Assembly: GCF_001307195.1 (NCBI RefSeq) | Contig: NZ_CP012808.1 | Location: 2,356,001-2,420,000, forward strand | Length of the DNA stretch: 64,000 nt | Direction of reading: 5' to 3' | Source of the DNA: Acinetobacter equi | GTDB taxonomy: Bacteria; Pseudomonadota; Gammaproteobacteria; Pseudomonadales; Moraxellaceae | In this document: positions 1 to 9,519 of the stretch, in pieces | Layout: each line of letters starts with the position of its first letter | How positions within the stretch are numbered: the first letter of the stretch is position 1 | Notes under the pieces: model-generated | Told to the model about the DNA's origin: nothing | Seen by the model: only the letters and a program-made list of their open reading frames with translations | The model's database searches: none | Made by a program: the position numbers and the translations under genes

Positions 1-252
1 TAAATGGTCAAGTAAATGAATAACATCAGCCCCTAATTGTTCAATGCTATAAGGACCTTGAGGTGTAGAAGATTGACCATGTCCACGCGTGTCATAACAA
101 ATCACAAAAAAATCTTTTTGAAAAAATTCAATTTGTGACTTCCACATACTGAAATTTGTACCTAAAGAATTTGAAAAGACGATAGCAGGCTTTGCTGCAT
201 CACCAAAAGTTTGGTAATTAATTTGTGCATCAAGTGATGTAAATTTTGGCAT
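1..252 (-). CDS. catD: 3-oxoadipate enol-lactonase, N-terminal part (cut by window edge)
   Basis: Only the first 84 codons are present; the gene runs off the left edge. The reading starts MPKFTSLDAQINYQTFGD and continues through SNSLGTNFSMW and DTRGHGQS, the N-terminal part of the alpha/beta-hydrolase fold typical of 3-oxoadipate enol-lactonases (PcaD/CatD). The nucleophile elbow lies outside the window. The enzyme opens 3-oxoadipate enol-lactone to 3-oxoadipate. It is the last gene of the ben-cat cluster, 54 bp after catF. The name catD rather than pcaD is chosen from its place behind catIJF; sequence alone would not separate them. Confidence 0.85.
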   Translation of the reverse strand, partial: MPKFTSLDAQINYQTFGDAAKPAIVFSNSLGTNFSMWKSQIEFFQKDFFVICYDTRGHGQSSTPQGPYSIEQLGADVIHLLDHL

Positions 253-256
253 TGAA

Positions 257-282
257 TCCCTCCAAGCCTCCCAAAAGGGAGG
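257..282. repeat. Intergenic G/A-rich repeat with hairpin, catF-catD gap
   Basis: The 16-mer TCCCTCCAAGCCTCCC (257-272) is an exact inverted copy of 1548-1563 in the next gap of the same operon. Its right end forms a 6-bp stem, CCTCCC-AAAA-GGGAGG (267-282). Small intergenic palindromes of this composition are, as I recall, scattered through Acinetobacter genomes. A role in mRNA processing is inference. Confidence 0.5.
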
Positions 283-306
283 GGAAATATTGAAATAAAT
301 AAAGTA

Positions 307-1512
307 TTAAACTCGTTCAATAATCAAAGCAATGCCTTGGCCTACACCAATACACATTGAACATAACGCATATTTCCCACCACTTTTTTCAAGTTGATTC
401 AGTGCAGTTGTTACCAATCGTGCTCCCGATGCACCTAGTGGATGACCTAATGCAATTGCTCCACCATTTGGATTTATGCGGACATCATCATCAGCCAAAC
501 CTAAATCACGTGTTACCGCTAAAGCTTGTGCTGCAAATGCTTCATTTAGCTCAATGACATCTATTTGTTCTAAGGTTAAACTTGTTTGTGTAAGTAGTTT
601 TTTAATAGCAGGGGCTGGGCCAAATCCCATAATACGAGGTTCAACACCAACAACTGTAGCACCTATAATTTTTGCACGTGGTTTTAAGCCATATTGTGAA
701 ATGGCTTTATCTGATGCTATTAATAGTGCGGCTGCACCGTCATTAATTCCTGATGCATTACCAGCTGTTACAGACCCTTCGGCTTTTACAACAGGTTTTA
801 ATTTATTTAAACCTTCAAGTGTGGTTGATGCACGTGGATGTTCATCCGTATTGATAACAATCGGTTCACCTTTACGCTGTGGAATGATGACAGGAATAAT
901 TTCTTTACTAAAAAAACCATTACTTTGAGCTGTAGCTGTTTTTTGCTGACTATTAAAAGCAAATAAATCTTGATCTGCACGAGAAATATTAAATTGTTCA
1001 GCAACGTTTTCTGCTGTTTGTGGCATTGTTTCAACACCATATAGAGCCTTAAGCTCTGGATTGATAAAGCGCCATCCCATTGTGGTATCTTCAAGCTTTT
1101 GATTGCGGCCATACACTGTTTCTGATTTTCCCATTACAAATGGTGCACGAGACATGCTTTCTACACCACCAACAATCATTAAATCAGCTTCATCTGCTTT
1201 AATCGTACGTGCTGCCATTGCAATTGCATCTAAAGATGAGCCACATAAGCGATTTACAGTTGTTGCAGGAACTTGGTATGGCAAACCTGCAAGTAGAGCA
1301 GACATTCTTCCTACGTTGCGATTGTCTTCACCTGCTTGATTAGCACAGCCATAGATTACATCATCAACTTTTTTCCAATCGATATTAGGATGACGTTCCA
1401 TTAATGCTTTAATAGGCAATGCACCTAAGTCATCGGTACGAATAGAGGCTAATCCACCTGCATAACGACCAAATGGGGTGCGAATAGCATCAATAATATA
1501 GGCATTTTTCAT
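307..1512 (-). CDS. catF: 3-oxoadipyl-CoA thiolase (ben-cat copy)
   Basis: A 401-residue type II thiolase that cleaves 3-oxoadipyl-CoA with CoA to succinyl-CoA and acetyl-CoA, the last step of the beta-ketoadipate pathway. The nucleophilic cysteine sits in RLCGSSLDA (about residue 90). The catalytic His is in GHPLGASGAR and the second Cys in CSMCIGVGQG near the C-terminus. AAGGA lies upstream of the ATG. It lies 122 bp after catJ and upstream of catD. A paralogue at 56050-57255 is about 84% identical by my hand count (64 differences in 401), so the window carries two 3-oxoadipyl-CoA-type thiolases. The pcaF and catF proteins of Acinetobacter are nearly alike; the cat name follows from context. 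Confidence 0.93.
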   Translation of the reverse strand: MKNAYIIDAIRTPFGRYAGGLASIRTDDLGALPIKALMERHPNIDWKKVDDVIYGCANQAGEDNRNVGRMSALLAGLPYQVPATTVNRLCGSSLDAIAMAARTIKADEADLMIVGGVESMSRAPFVMGKSETVYGRNQKLEDTTMGWRFINPELKALYGVETMPQTAENVAEQFNISRADQDLFAFNSQQKTATAQSNGFFSKEIIPVIIPQRKGEPIVINTDEHPRASTTLEGLNKLKPVVKAEGSVTAGNASGINDGAAALLIASDKAISQYGLKPRAKIIGATVVGVEPRIMGFGPAPAIKKLLTQTSLTLEQIDVIELNEAFAAQALAVTRDLGLADDDVRINPNGGAIALGHPLGASGARLVTTALNQLEKSGGKYALCSMCIGVGQGIALIIERV

Positions 1513-1535
1513 TTTAAATCCTTGTTCATAAATTC

Positions 1536-1622
1536 CTTCCTTTTTTAGGGAGGCTTGGAGGGATTTAAAGGAAGTTAATTTTTAACATTAATCCTCCCTA
1601 AATCCCTCCTTTAATAAAGGAG
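1536..1622. repeat. Double hairpin intergenic repeat, catJ-catF gap
   Basis: Two inverted repeats fill the 122-bp gap. The first pairs CTTCCTTT (1536-1543) with AAAGGAAG (1567-1574) and carries GGGAGGCTTGGAGGGA (1548-1563), the exact inverse of 257-272. The second is CTCCTTT-AAT-AAAGGAG (1606-1622). Neither is followed by a U-run on the transcript strand, so they are more likely processing or stability elements, or a dispersed intergenic repeat, than terminators. Confidence 0.55.
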
Positions 1623-1634
1623 AGATTTTCTGCT

Positions 1635-2285
1635 TTAAGTGATCGCATTAATCAGTGTTGCACCTGTCATCGACTGCAACTCTTCAAATGATAAACCTTC
1701 AACTTTTTCAATTAATTTCAACCCTTCAGGGGTCACATCAATAACGCATAAATCGGTATAGATTCGATCTACACATTTCAACCCTGTAGCAGGATAGCTT
1801 AGTTCTTTGACAATTTTAGGTTCACCTTTTTTAGTGACATGATCTGTGGTGATAAAGACTTTTTTAGCACCAACAGCTAAATCCATTGCACCGCCTACAG
1901 CAGGAATAGCATCAGGTGCACCCGTATGCCAATTCGCTAAGTCACCATTTTCTGCAATTTGAAAAGCACCTAAAACAGCGATATCTAAATGACCGCCTCG
2001 CATCATGGCAAATGAGTCTCCATGATGGAAAAATGAACCACCTGTGAGCATGGTGACAAATTCTTTTCCTGCATTAATCAGTTCAGGATCACGATCTTCT
2101 TCGGCAGGTGGTGGACCAAATGCCAATAAGCCATTTTCAGAATGTAAAAATACATCTTTGTCTGATGGTAAATAACTCGAAATTTTAGTTGGTAAACCAA
2201 TGCCTAAATTAACATAAGCACCATCTGGAATATCTTGTGCAACACGTTGGGCAATTTGGTCACGGCTTAATTTGCTATAGCTCAT
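1635..2285 (-). CDS. catJ: 3-oxoadipate CoA-transferase, beta subunit
   Basis: A 216-residue family I CoA-transferase subunit B. With CatI it moves CoA from succinyl-CoA to 3-oxoadipate. The catalytic glutamate is expected in SENGLLAFGP (about residues 49-58), the conserved motif of B subunits, followed by the glycine-rich GGAMDLAVGAKK. The start is supported by CGGAG seven bases before the ATG. CatI ends 17 bp upstream, so the two subunits are co-translated from one message. Confidence 0.93.
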   Translation of the reverse strand: MSYSKLSRDQIAQRVAQDIPDGAYVNLGIGLPTKISSYLPSDKDVFLHSENGLLAFGPPPAEEDRDPELINAGKEFVTMLTGGSFFHHGDSFAMMRGGHLDIAVLGAFQIAENGDLANWHTGAPDAIPAVGGAMDLAVGAKKVFITTDHVTKKGEPKIVKELSYPATGLKCVDRIYTDLCVIDVTPEGLKLIEKVEGLSFEELQSMTGATLINAIT

Positions 2286-2302
2286 TTTATTTCTCCGATT
2301 CC

Positions 2303-2974
2303 TTATTGTGCTGGTTGTACTTGAACAACATGTTGAACAAAAATCCCAGGAGTAATGATATGTTCAGGATCAAGTGCACCTAATTCGACAACTTCACTCA
2401 CTTGGGCAATTGTGACATCTGCTGCCATTGCCATAATTGGACCAAAATTACGTGCAGATTTTCGGTAGATAAGATTCCCCCAACGATCTCCCTGATAAGC
2501 TTTAATAAGTGCAAAGTCAGCTTTAATTGGGTTTTCTAAGACAAAGTCTTTGCCTTCGTAATGAAGCGTTGGTTTGCCTTCTGCGAGTAAAGTTCCAAAA
2601 CCTGTTGGAGTATAAATAGGTCCAAGTCCCATACCTGCGGCTTGAATGCGACAAGCTAAATTCCCTTGAGGAACAAGTTCTAATTCAATTTTTCCATCAC
2701 GATAAAGTTCATCAAAAATATAAGAATCAGATTGACGAGGAAATGAACAAATAATTTTACGGACAGCACCTGTTTTTAGCAGTGTAGCAAGCCCATAATC
2801 ACCATTTCCAGCATTGTTATTGACGATGATAAGATCTTTTACACCAAGTTCAATTAAACCATCAATGAGTTCAGCAGGCTGGCCTGCCGTACCAAAACCA
2901 CCAATCATAATGGTTGAACCATCTTTAATTTTTGAGAGGACTTCCATCATTGAAGATGAACTTTTATTAATCAT
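2303..2974 (-). CDS. catI: 3-oxoadipate CoA-transferase, alpha subunit
   Basis: A 223-residue family I CoA-transferase subunit A and partner of CatJ. The N-terminal GSTIMIGGFGTAGQP is the CoA-binding glycine loop of this family, and LACRIQAAGMGLGPIYTPTG is also typical. AGG lies eight bases before the ATG. It follows benE by 46 bp with no terminator, so it appears to belong to the same transcript as the ben genes. In A. baylyi ADP1, as I recall, catIJFD follow catC instead. Confidence 0.92.
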   Translation of the reverse strand: MINKSSSSMMEVLSKIKDGSTIMIGGFGTAGQPAELIDGLIELGVKDLIIVNNNAGNGDYGLATLLKTGAVRKIICSFPRQSDSYIFDELYRDGKIELELVPQGNLACRIQAAGMGLGPIYTPTGFGTLLAEGKPTLHYEGKDFVLENPIKADFALIKAYQGDRWGNLIYRKSARNFGPIMAMAADVTIAQVSEVVELGALDPEHIITPGIFVQHVVQVQPAQ

Positions 2975-3020
2975 AATTTAACCTACGAGATGCTGTTGAA
3001 TATAAAAATAGGGTAGATAA

Positions 3021-4220
3021 CTAGGTTGTTTTTGCACTTGGATCTGCTTTTTTGCTTAAGATGATGTGTGCAATAATTCCAATACAAATTCCCCAGAAAA
3101 CAGAACTTAGTCCTAAAAAATGCATGCCTGAAGCAGTGGCTAAGAAAGTAATAAGTGCAGATTCACGATGAGCTTCATTTTTCATTGCAACGGAAATATT
3201 GGTTGCAATCGCACCTAATAAGGCTAAACCAGCTAAAGCAGCGACTAACTCTTTAGGAAGCAAACTAAATAGCATGACAATACTGCCTGCAAACAAACCA
3301 CCTAAAATATAGAAAATGCCATTTGCAATACCTGCGATATAACGCTTTTCTTTAAGCTCATGGGCATCTTTTCCCATGCATAAAGCCGCAGTAATTGAAG
3401 CAAGTACAATGGTGATTCCACCAACACATGCGACACAAAGTGACGCAATGCTCGTTGTTGCAATAATTGGTTTAGCTGGGGTGTTATAGCCACTTAATTT
3501 CATAATTGCCATGCCCGGTAAAAACTGTCCTGTTAGGCTGACTAAAATTAAGGGAATGGCTAAATTTAGAGTTGAATTCCATGTCCAATCAGGTGCGATA
3601 AATGTCGGCACTGCAAAATGAAAATTAAACTCAACAGGATTTATTTTTCCTAGAATAAGACTGAGTAATACGCCTGAAAGTAATACACATACCATGGCAT
3701 AACGGGGGCTGTATCTTTTTGCTAATAAAAAAACCAATAACATGCCAAAAACAATCATTGGCATACTGTCCGTTGCTACAAAAAGACCTAAACCGAATTG
3801 GAATAGAATGCCTGCCATCATACCTGCGGCAATATCTTGAGGAATCCATTGCAGTAATTTGTCAAAATAACCTGTAATTCCAATTAAAAAGATAACAATT
3901 GCAGATGTAATATAGGCTGCAACAGCTTCATTTAAAGAAATGTCAGGAAATAATGTGACCAATAAAGCCGTTCCTGGTGCAGACCAAGCTGTAATTACAG
4001 GTGTTTTATATTTGATAGATAAATAAATACCTGCGGCAGCAGCACCAAGTGAAATTCCCCAAATCCAAGAAATCATCATTTCCGTTGAAACTTGTGCTTT
4101 TTGAGCAGCTTGGAAAAAGATAATTAAAGGTCCAGAATAGGAAATAAGTACGGCTAAAAAACCTGCAACAGTTGCAGATATTGACCAATCATCTTTTAGG
4201 GTTTTGAACAGGTGTGCCAT
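3021..4220 (-). CDS. benE: Benzoate/H+ symporter BenE
   Basis: An inner-membrane protein of 399 residues with about a dozen hydrophobic segments. It belongs to the BenE family, an aromatic-acid carrier of the nucleobase-transporter-like superfamily. The N-terminal part reads LKDDWSISATVAGFLAVLIS, with family-typical segments such as ITAWSAPGTALL. I start at ATG 4220 because GGAGG stands seven bases before it; an upstream TTG in frame lacks such a site. It follows benD by 52 bp and offers a second uptake route besides the BenK-like permease at 11824. Confidence 0.9.
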   Translation of the reverse strand: MAHLFKTLKDDWSISATVAGFLAVLISYSGPLIIFFQAAQKAQVSTEMMISWIWGISLGAAAAGIYLSIKYKTPVITAWSAPGTALLVTLFPDISLNEAVAAYITSAIVIFLIGITGYFDKLLQWIPQDIAAGMMAGILFQFGLGLFVATDSMPMIVFGMLLVFLLAKRYSPRYAMVCVLLSGVLLSLILGKINPVEFNFHFAVPTFIAPDWTWNSTLNLAIPLILVSLTGQFLPGMAIMKLSGYNTPAKPIIATTSIASLCVACVGGITIVLASITAALCMGKDAHELKEKRYIAGIANGIFYILGGLFAGSIVMLFSLLPKELVAALAGLALLGAIATNISVAMKNEAHRESALITFLATASGMHFLGLSSVFWGICIGIIAHIILSKKADPSAKTT

Positions 4221-4272
4221 TGGTGAGCCTCCATGCAATTGCAATGATCCTGTTTATTTTTAGATGATCAAG

Positions 4273-5058
4273 TTAACCTTGATCACCACCACCAACTGGA
4301 ATTACCGTACCCGTCATATAAGAAGATTCATCTGAAGCAAGGAATAAAATGGCATTCACTTGTTCTTGAATAGTGCCGTAACGTCCAAGGAATGTACGAT
4401 CAATTGTTTGATCGACAACTTCTTGCATCCATGTTTCTTCATGTTCAGATAATGGATTGGCATTACGAGGAATCATTCTTGGTGGGGCTTCAGTTCCGCC
4501 TGTTGCAACAGCATTTACACGTATTCCATCTTGCGCATGTTCAAAAGCCAAAGATGCTGTTAAAGCATTTACACCGCCTTTTGAAGCAGAATAAGGAATG
4601 CGGTTAATACCACGTGTTGCAATTGAAGATACGTTTACAATCGTTCCTTTTTGCTGCTGAATCATTTGTGGTAAAACTGCACGACAGCACCAAAGTGTTG
4701 GAAATAGAGAGCGATTTACTTCCTTAAGAATTTCTGTTTCTGAAAACTCTTGGAAGGGTTTCATCCAAATTGCACCGCCCACGTTATTAATTAAAACGTC
4801 AACTTTTCCATAATGTTTAATTGTTGCTGTAACTACAGATTCTGCACCAGTAAATGTTTCTAAATTTGCTTTAACAACAATTGCATTACCTTGATGCTCT
4901 TTAATTTCTGCACATGTTTCTTGTACATAATCTGAAATATCAGCAAGGACAACTTGAGCACCTTCTTTAGCAATTTGTAATGCAACGCCTTTGCCAATTC
5001 CTTGTGCTGCACCTGTCACAATAACAACTTTATTTAAAAATCTTTGTGGATTTGTCAT
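4273..5058 (-). CDS. benD: cis-1,2-dihydroxycyclohexa-3,5-diene-1-carboxylate dehydrogenase
   Basis: A short-chain dehydrogenase of 261 residues that oxidises and decarboxylates the benzoate cis-diol to catechol with NAD+. The cofactor loop TGAAQGIG is near residue 16, NNVGG lies mid-protein and the catalytic YSASK near residue 155. The chosen start, ATG 5058, has GGAG seven bases upstream; a GTG at 5070 would give four extra residues and directly abut the benC stop. The spacing to benC shows tight operon structure. Confidence 0.93.
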   Translation of the reverse strand: MTNPQRFLNKVVIVTGAAQGIGKGVALQIAKEGAQVVLADISDYVQETCAEIKEHQGNAIVVKANLETFTGAESVVTATIKHYGKVDVLINNVGGAIWMKPFQEFSETEILKEVNRSLFPTLWCCRAVLPQMIQQQKGTIVNVSSIATRGINRIPYSASKGGVNALTASLAFEHAQDGIRVNAVATGGTEAPPRMIPRNANPLSEHEETWMQEVVDQTIDRTFLGRYGTIQEQVNAILFLASDESSYMTGTVIPVGGGDQG

Positions 5059-5070
5059 GATTTTCTCCAC

Positions 5071-6090
<1,020 letters not shown>

Positions 6091-6119
6091 CTAAATCCTT
6101 TTAAAATCTTTTATCTTTG

Positions 6120-6148
6120 CCTTTTCGATTTCAAAAAAATCGAAAAGG
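6120..6148 (-). other. Intercistronic hairpin between benB and benC
   Basis: CCTTTTCGATTT (6120-6131) pairs perfectly with AAATCGAAAAGG (6137-6148) across a 5-nt loop, giving a 12-bp stem. No U-run follows on the minus-strand transcript, so this looks like an mRNA stability or processing element between the oxygenase and reductase genes rather than a terminator. Confidence 0.6.
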
Positions 6149-6183
6149 GCTTTGAGTATTTGTATTAAACTTATAAGTAGTTT

Positions 6184-6696
6184 TTATAAGTGATAAATAT
6201 CAATCACTTGGTTGATGTAGTCATTTTTTAGAACTACATATTTACTTAAAATTTGTGGCTGTTCTTCTGAAAAATCAATTTCATAACGAGACATACCAAA
6301 GTAGCTATAATTGGTTTTGTAGCGAAAACTCAAGGTATTCCAATTAAAACGTAAGGTAACGATATTGCCTTTACGTTCTAATACTTCAATATTGCTAATA
6401 TTGTGGCTAGTGCGTGTATCAGGCATTGTTGCAGATGAACGCTCCGTTTTAATACGGAATACACGGTCTTCTAAACCTTGACGATCTGGATAATAAATTA
6501 ATGAAATTTCAGATTGAGGATCTTCCGTTAAGCGATCATCATCATCCCAAGCGGGCATCCAAAAAGAAGCAGTAGGGGCATAACAAGTTAGCCATTCATC
6601 CCACTGTTCATCATCAAGTAGACGTGCTTCTTTATATAGAAATTGACTAATATTCTCGATGGATGTTTTATCAATTAAATTTGCTGTCGCATTCAT
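6184..6696 (-). CDS. benB: Benzoate 1,2-dioxygenase small (beta) subunit
   Basis: A 170-residue ring-hydroxylating dioxygenase beta subunit with a cone-shaped NTF2-like fold and a structural role in the alpha3-beta3 oxygenase. Recognisable stretches are [25 protein letters not shown] and [16 protein letters not shown] lies seven bases before the ATG. The start codon overlaps the benA stop (ATGA), which implies translational coupling and equal subunit supply. Confidence 0.94.
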   Translation of the reverse strand: MNATANLIDKTSIENISQFLYKEARLLDDEQWDEWLTCYAPTASFWMPAWDDDDRLTEDPQSEISLIYYPDRQGLEDRVFRIKTERSSATMPDTRTSHNISNIEVLERKGNIVTLRFNWNTLSFRYKTNYSYFGMSRYEIDFSEEQPQILSKYVVLKNDYINQVIDIYHL

Positions 6697-8090
6697 GCTA
6701 CTTCTCCTTGCTTTTTCGCCACATTTTCTGCAAGTTCTTTTTCAGCTGCGATGGCAAGTTTCATCACTTCAAGCCAATGTTGATGCTGTGCTAAATACAA
6801 ACCTTCATCTTCAGTTTTAATTCCTGAAAGTTTTGGTTTTAAATCAATTTCATTGGCAGCATCGTCTGGACCTTGAATCCAATGTTTTGCACCACGGCAC
6901 ATATCGTTCCATTCAAGCTCAATTCCTGCATAACCCGCTTGGCATGCACGGAATTCTTCAAGATCGTCAGGTGTTGCCATGCCAGAAGCATTGAAGAAAT
7001 CTTCATATTGGCGAATACGGCGAGTACGTACTTCTGGTTCTTCTCCAACTGGAGCAATGCAGTAAATCGTAACTTCAGTTCTATCGACTGAAATAGGACG
7101 TAATACACGAATTTGTGAACCAAATTGATCCATTAAATACACGTTAGGATATAAGCATAAATTACGTGAACGTTCGATCATCCATTTAGACATAGCTGCA
7201 CCGAATTTTTCGGTATATTCGTCTGCTTTAGGGAAGTTTGGACGATCTTCAGGGTTTGCCCATTGTGTCCACAACAACATGTGACCATTGTCAAAACCGT
7301 ATGAACCACCACCTTGTTTACCCCAAGATCCTGCACTCATGGCACGGATATTATCGGCAGCTTGTTTTTCTTTACGTTGTTGGGTGGTTGCTGCATAGTT
7401 CCAATGCACAGCAGAAACGTGATAACCATCTGCACCATTTTCAGCAGTAAGTTTCCAGTTACCTTCATAGGTATAGGTAGATGAACCACGTAAAACTTCT
7501 AAACCTTGTTCAGATTGACCCACAATCATGTCAATAATTTTGGTGGTTTCACCTAAATATTCTTCAAGCGGTAATACATTTGGATTTAAACTTCCAAAAA
7601 GGAAACCTTTATAATTTTCAAAACGTGCTACTTTCTTTAGATCATGTGAACCATCTTGGTTAAAGCAGTCTGAATATCCTGCATCACTTGGATCTTTAAC
7701 TTTAAGTAATTTTCCAGAGTTATTAAATGTCCAACCATGGAAAGGACAGGTATATGTTGCTTTATTGCCGCGTTTGTAACGACAAAGTTGTGCTCCACGA
7801 TGTGAACACGCATTAATCATGGCATTGAGTTCGCCTTGACGGTTGCGTGCAATAATAATCGGCTGACGACCAATATGTATTGTGTAGTAATCGTTATTAT
7901 TTGGAATTTGGCTTTCATGTGCCAAGTACACCCAATTACCTTCGAAGATATATTTCATTTCTAGGTCAAAAAGGGCTTGATCTGTAAATACTGAACGATG
8001 AAGCTTAAATTCACCTGTCTCAAAATTATCTACAAGTAGTTCATCAATACGATCGAGGTGGCTGGTGTTAATTACAGGAATACGTGGCAT
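6693..8090 (-). CDS. benA: Benzoate 1,2-dioxygenase large (alpha) subunit
   Basis: The 465-residue catalytic subunit that dihydroxylates benzoate to the 1,2-cis-diol. The Rieske motif is C-x-H-x17-C-x2-H, seen as CSHRGAQL followed by CPFHGW (about residues 91-115). The mononuclear iron ligands begin in [13 protein letters not shown] (about residues 207-219). I start at ATG 8090 ([10 protein letters not shown]) because GGAG lies seven bases upstream; an in-frame start at 8168 would add 26 residues that include the intercistronic hairpin. catA lies 85 bp upstream on the same strand. Confidence 0.95.
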   Translation of the reverse strand: MPRIPVINTSHLDRIDELLVDNFETGEFKLHRSVFTDQALFDLEMKYIFEGNWVYLAHESQIPNNNDYYTIHIGRQPIIIARNRQGELNAMINACSHRGAQLCRYKRGNKATYTCPFHGWTFNNSGKLLKVKDPSDAGYSDCFNQDGSHDLKKVARFENYKGFLFGSLNPNVLPLEEYLGETTKIIDMIVGQSEQGLEVLRGSSTYTYEGNWKLTAENGADGYHVSAVHWNYAATTQQRKEKQAADNIRAMSAGSWGKQGGGSYGFDNGHMLLWTQWANPEDRPNFPKADEYTEKFGAAMSKWMIERSRNLCLYPNVYLMDQFGSQIRVLRPISVDRTEVTIYCIAPVGEEPEVRTRRIRQYEDFFNASGMATPDDLEEFRACQAGYAGIELEWNDMCRGAKHWIQGPDDAANEIDLKPKLSGIKTEDEGLYLAQHQHWLEVMKLAIAAEKELAENVAKKQGEVA

Positions 8091-8125
8091 GTCCGTTCTC
8101 CGACTTTCCAAATTGAGGTAAGTCC

Positions 8126-8153
8126 CCGAGATATCAAATATTTGACATCTCGG
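8126..8153 (-). other. Intercistronic hairpin between catA and benA
   Basis: CCGAGAT (8126-8132) pairs with ATCTCGG (8147-8153). The interior TCAAATATTTGA (8134-8145) is itself a perfect palindrome, separated by one A/C mismatch. No U-run follows on the transcript strand. It resembles a processing or stability element placed just before the benA ribosome-binding region. The interior dyad could also be a protein-binding site. Confidence 0.55.
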
Positions 8154-8175
8154 TTCCATCATTATCATTTAACGA

Positions 8176-9096
8176 TTAAGCGCTTGCGCGACGACGTTCA
8201 ACTTCTGTTGAAGGAGCACCAGTTTGATCTTTCACCAATTCAATATTGAATTGAATATGCTTGAATGGACCACTTAAACCATGGCGAGCAATTTCAGCTT
8301 CATCTGTTACATCTACAGCGGTAGCAACTAAGCCATCGCGTGTTGCAAATGCGAAGTCATCCCATAAATATTGATCACCCTCAATATTGAATTGAGTTGT
8401 TAATTTGCGATATCCAGGTGCAGTCACAAAGTAATGTACGTGTGATGGACGGTTGCCATGACGACCTAATTTATCAAGTACAAACTGTGTTGTACCTTCG
8501 GGTGGACAACCGTAACCAACAGGCATTGTAGTTAATGCAACATATTGACCATTTGGATCACTGAAAATTGAGCGACGTAAATTAAAATCAGATTGAGATT
8601 TATCAAAGAAAGAATAGTTACCTAGGCTGTTTGCATGCCAAATTTCAACTTTTGCATTTTCAACCACTTTGCCATCTGTATCTGTTACCGTACCTTCAAT
8701 AATTAAAGTCGGAATTTTGTCTGATTCAGAACCATCATCCATACGTGCAAAACCAACAGATTCAGGTGCACCCGCAACATAAAGTGGACCTTCAATAGTA
8801 CGTGGTGTGCCGCCTGTAATACCTGCTTTGGCATCAGCTTCATCTGCACGTAAATCTAGATAGTGTTCTAAACCTAGTCCAGCAGCCAATAAACCAAGTT
8901 CATTGGCTTGACCAGCATCTGTTACATACTCTAAGCCTTTCCATAATTCAGACTGAGAAATATCTAAATCTTCAATGGCTTCAAATAAGTCACCTAAAAG
9001 GCGAACAATAATTTCTTGTACGCGTACATCAACTGGACCAGTGGCAGTATCCACGTTCATTTTTTTTACTAAAGCATCAATTTCCTGACGGTTCAT
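8176..9096 (-). CDS. catA: Catechol 1,2-dioxygenase
   Basis: A 306-residue intradiol dioxygenase that opens catechol to cis,cis-muconate using Fe(III). The C-terminal beta-sandwich contains GYGCPPEGTTQ (iron-ligand Tyr) and GRHGNRPSHVHYFV (iron-ligand His pair). The helical N-terminal domain is the usual dimer/lipid-binding part. Start ATG 9096 (MNRQEIDAL) has AAGGAG seven bases upstream, which favours it over the in-frame start at 9138. In A. baylyi, catA is, as I recall, apart from the cat and ben operons; here it lies between catC and benA. Confidence 0.95.
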   Translation of the reverse strand: MNRQEIDALVKKMNVDTATGPVDVRVQEIIVRLLGDLFEAIEDLDISQSELWKGLEYVTDAGQANELGLLAAGLGLEHYLDLRADEADAKAGITGGTPRTIEGPLYVAGAPESVGFARMDDGSESDKIPTLIIEGTVTDTDGKVVENAKVEIWHANSLGNYSFFDKSQSDFNLRRSIFSDPNGQYVALTTMPVGYGCPPEGTTQFVLDKLGRHGNRPSHVHYFVTAPGYRKLTTQFNIEGDQYLWDDFAFATRDGLVATAVDVTDEAEIARHGLSGPFKHIQFNIELVKDQTGAPSTEVERRRASA

Positions 9097-9214
9097 ACTT
9101 TTACTCCTTAAGTATGTATTCTTATGCAGCATGACCATTTAGCTATTATTGGCTGGCTAAAACGCTGGCTGGCCACATTCCTTGTTTATTTATAAAGAGA
9201 GAGATTCGGTTAAA

Positions 9215-9505
9215 TTAACGATCATCATCACGAATAGACGAGGGATGTCTATTCAACGCAGTAACAGTAATATTCATGTATGGATATAACGGAAGCCCTT
9301 GCAAAATATTGTGTAGTTCTTCATTACTTTCCACATCAAAAATACTAATGTTGGAATATTGGCCTGTAATACGCCAAATATGACGCCATTTACCTTGGCG
9401 CTGTAAATCTTGTGAATAAGCCTTTTCAACAGCTTTAATTTCATTTGCCTTTTCAACAGGCATATCTAAAGGAATATGAACATCCATTTTGACTTGAAAT
9501 AACAT
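9215..9505 (-). CDS. catC: Muconolactone delta-isomerase
   Basis: A 96-residue small enzyme of the ferredoxin-like, decameric CatC family. It isomerises muconolactone to 3-oxoadipate enol-lactone. The stretches MLFQVKMDVHIPLD, EKAYSQDLQRQGKWRHIWR and LPLYPYMNITVTAL are characteristic. AAGGA is present before the ATG and catB ends 14 bp upstream, so catB and catC are one operon. The 118 bp between catC and catA contain a duplicated GGCTGGC but no clear terminator. Confidence 0.95.
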   Translation of the reverse strand: MLFQVKMDVHIPLDMPVEKANEIKAVEKAYSQDLQRQGKWRHIWRITGQYSNISIFDVESNEELHNILQGLPLYPYMNITVTALNRHPSSIRDDDR

Positions 9506-9519
9506 AGGTGTTTCCTTAC

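Noticed and set aside
476..928. 150-codon plus-strand frame inside catF
   Set aside because: It lies antisense to a fully conserved thiolase gene, has no ribosome-binding site and no recognisable domain. The similar antisense frame at 56613-56960 in the paralogue reflects the shared codon pattern, not a gene.
8091..8168. 26-residue N-terminal extension of BenA
   Set aside because: The extension runs through the intercistronic hairpin, and a good ribosome-binding site stands before ATG 8090.
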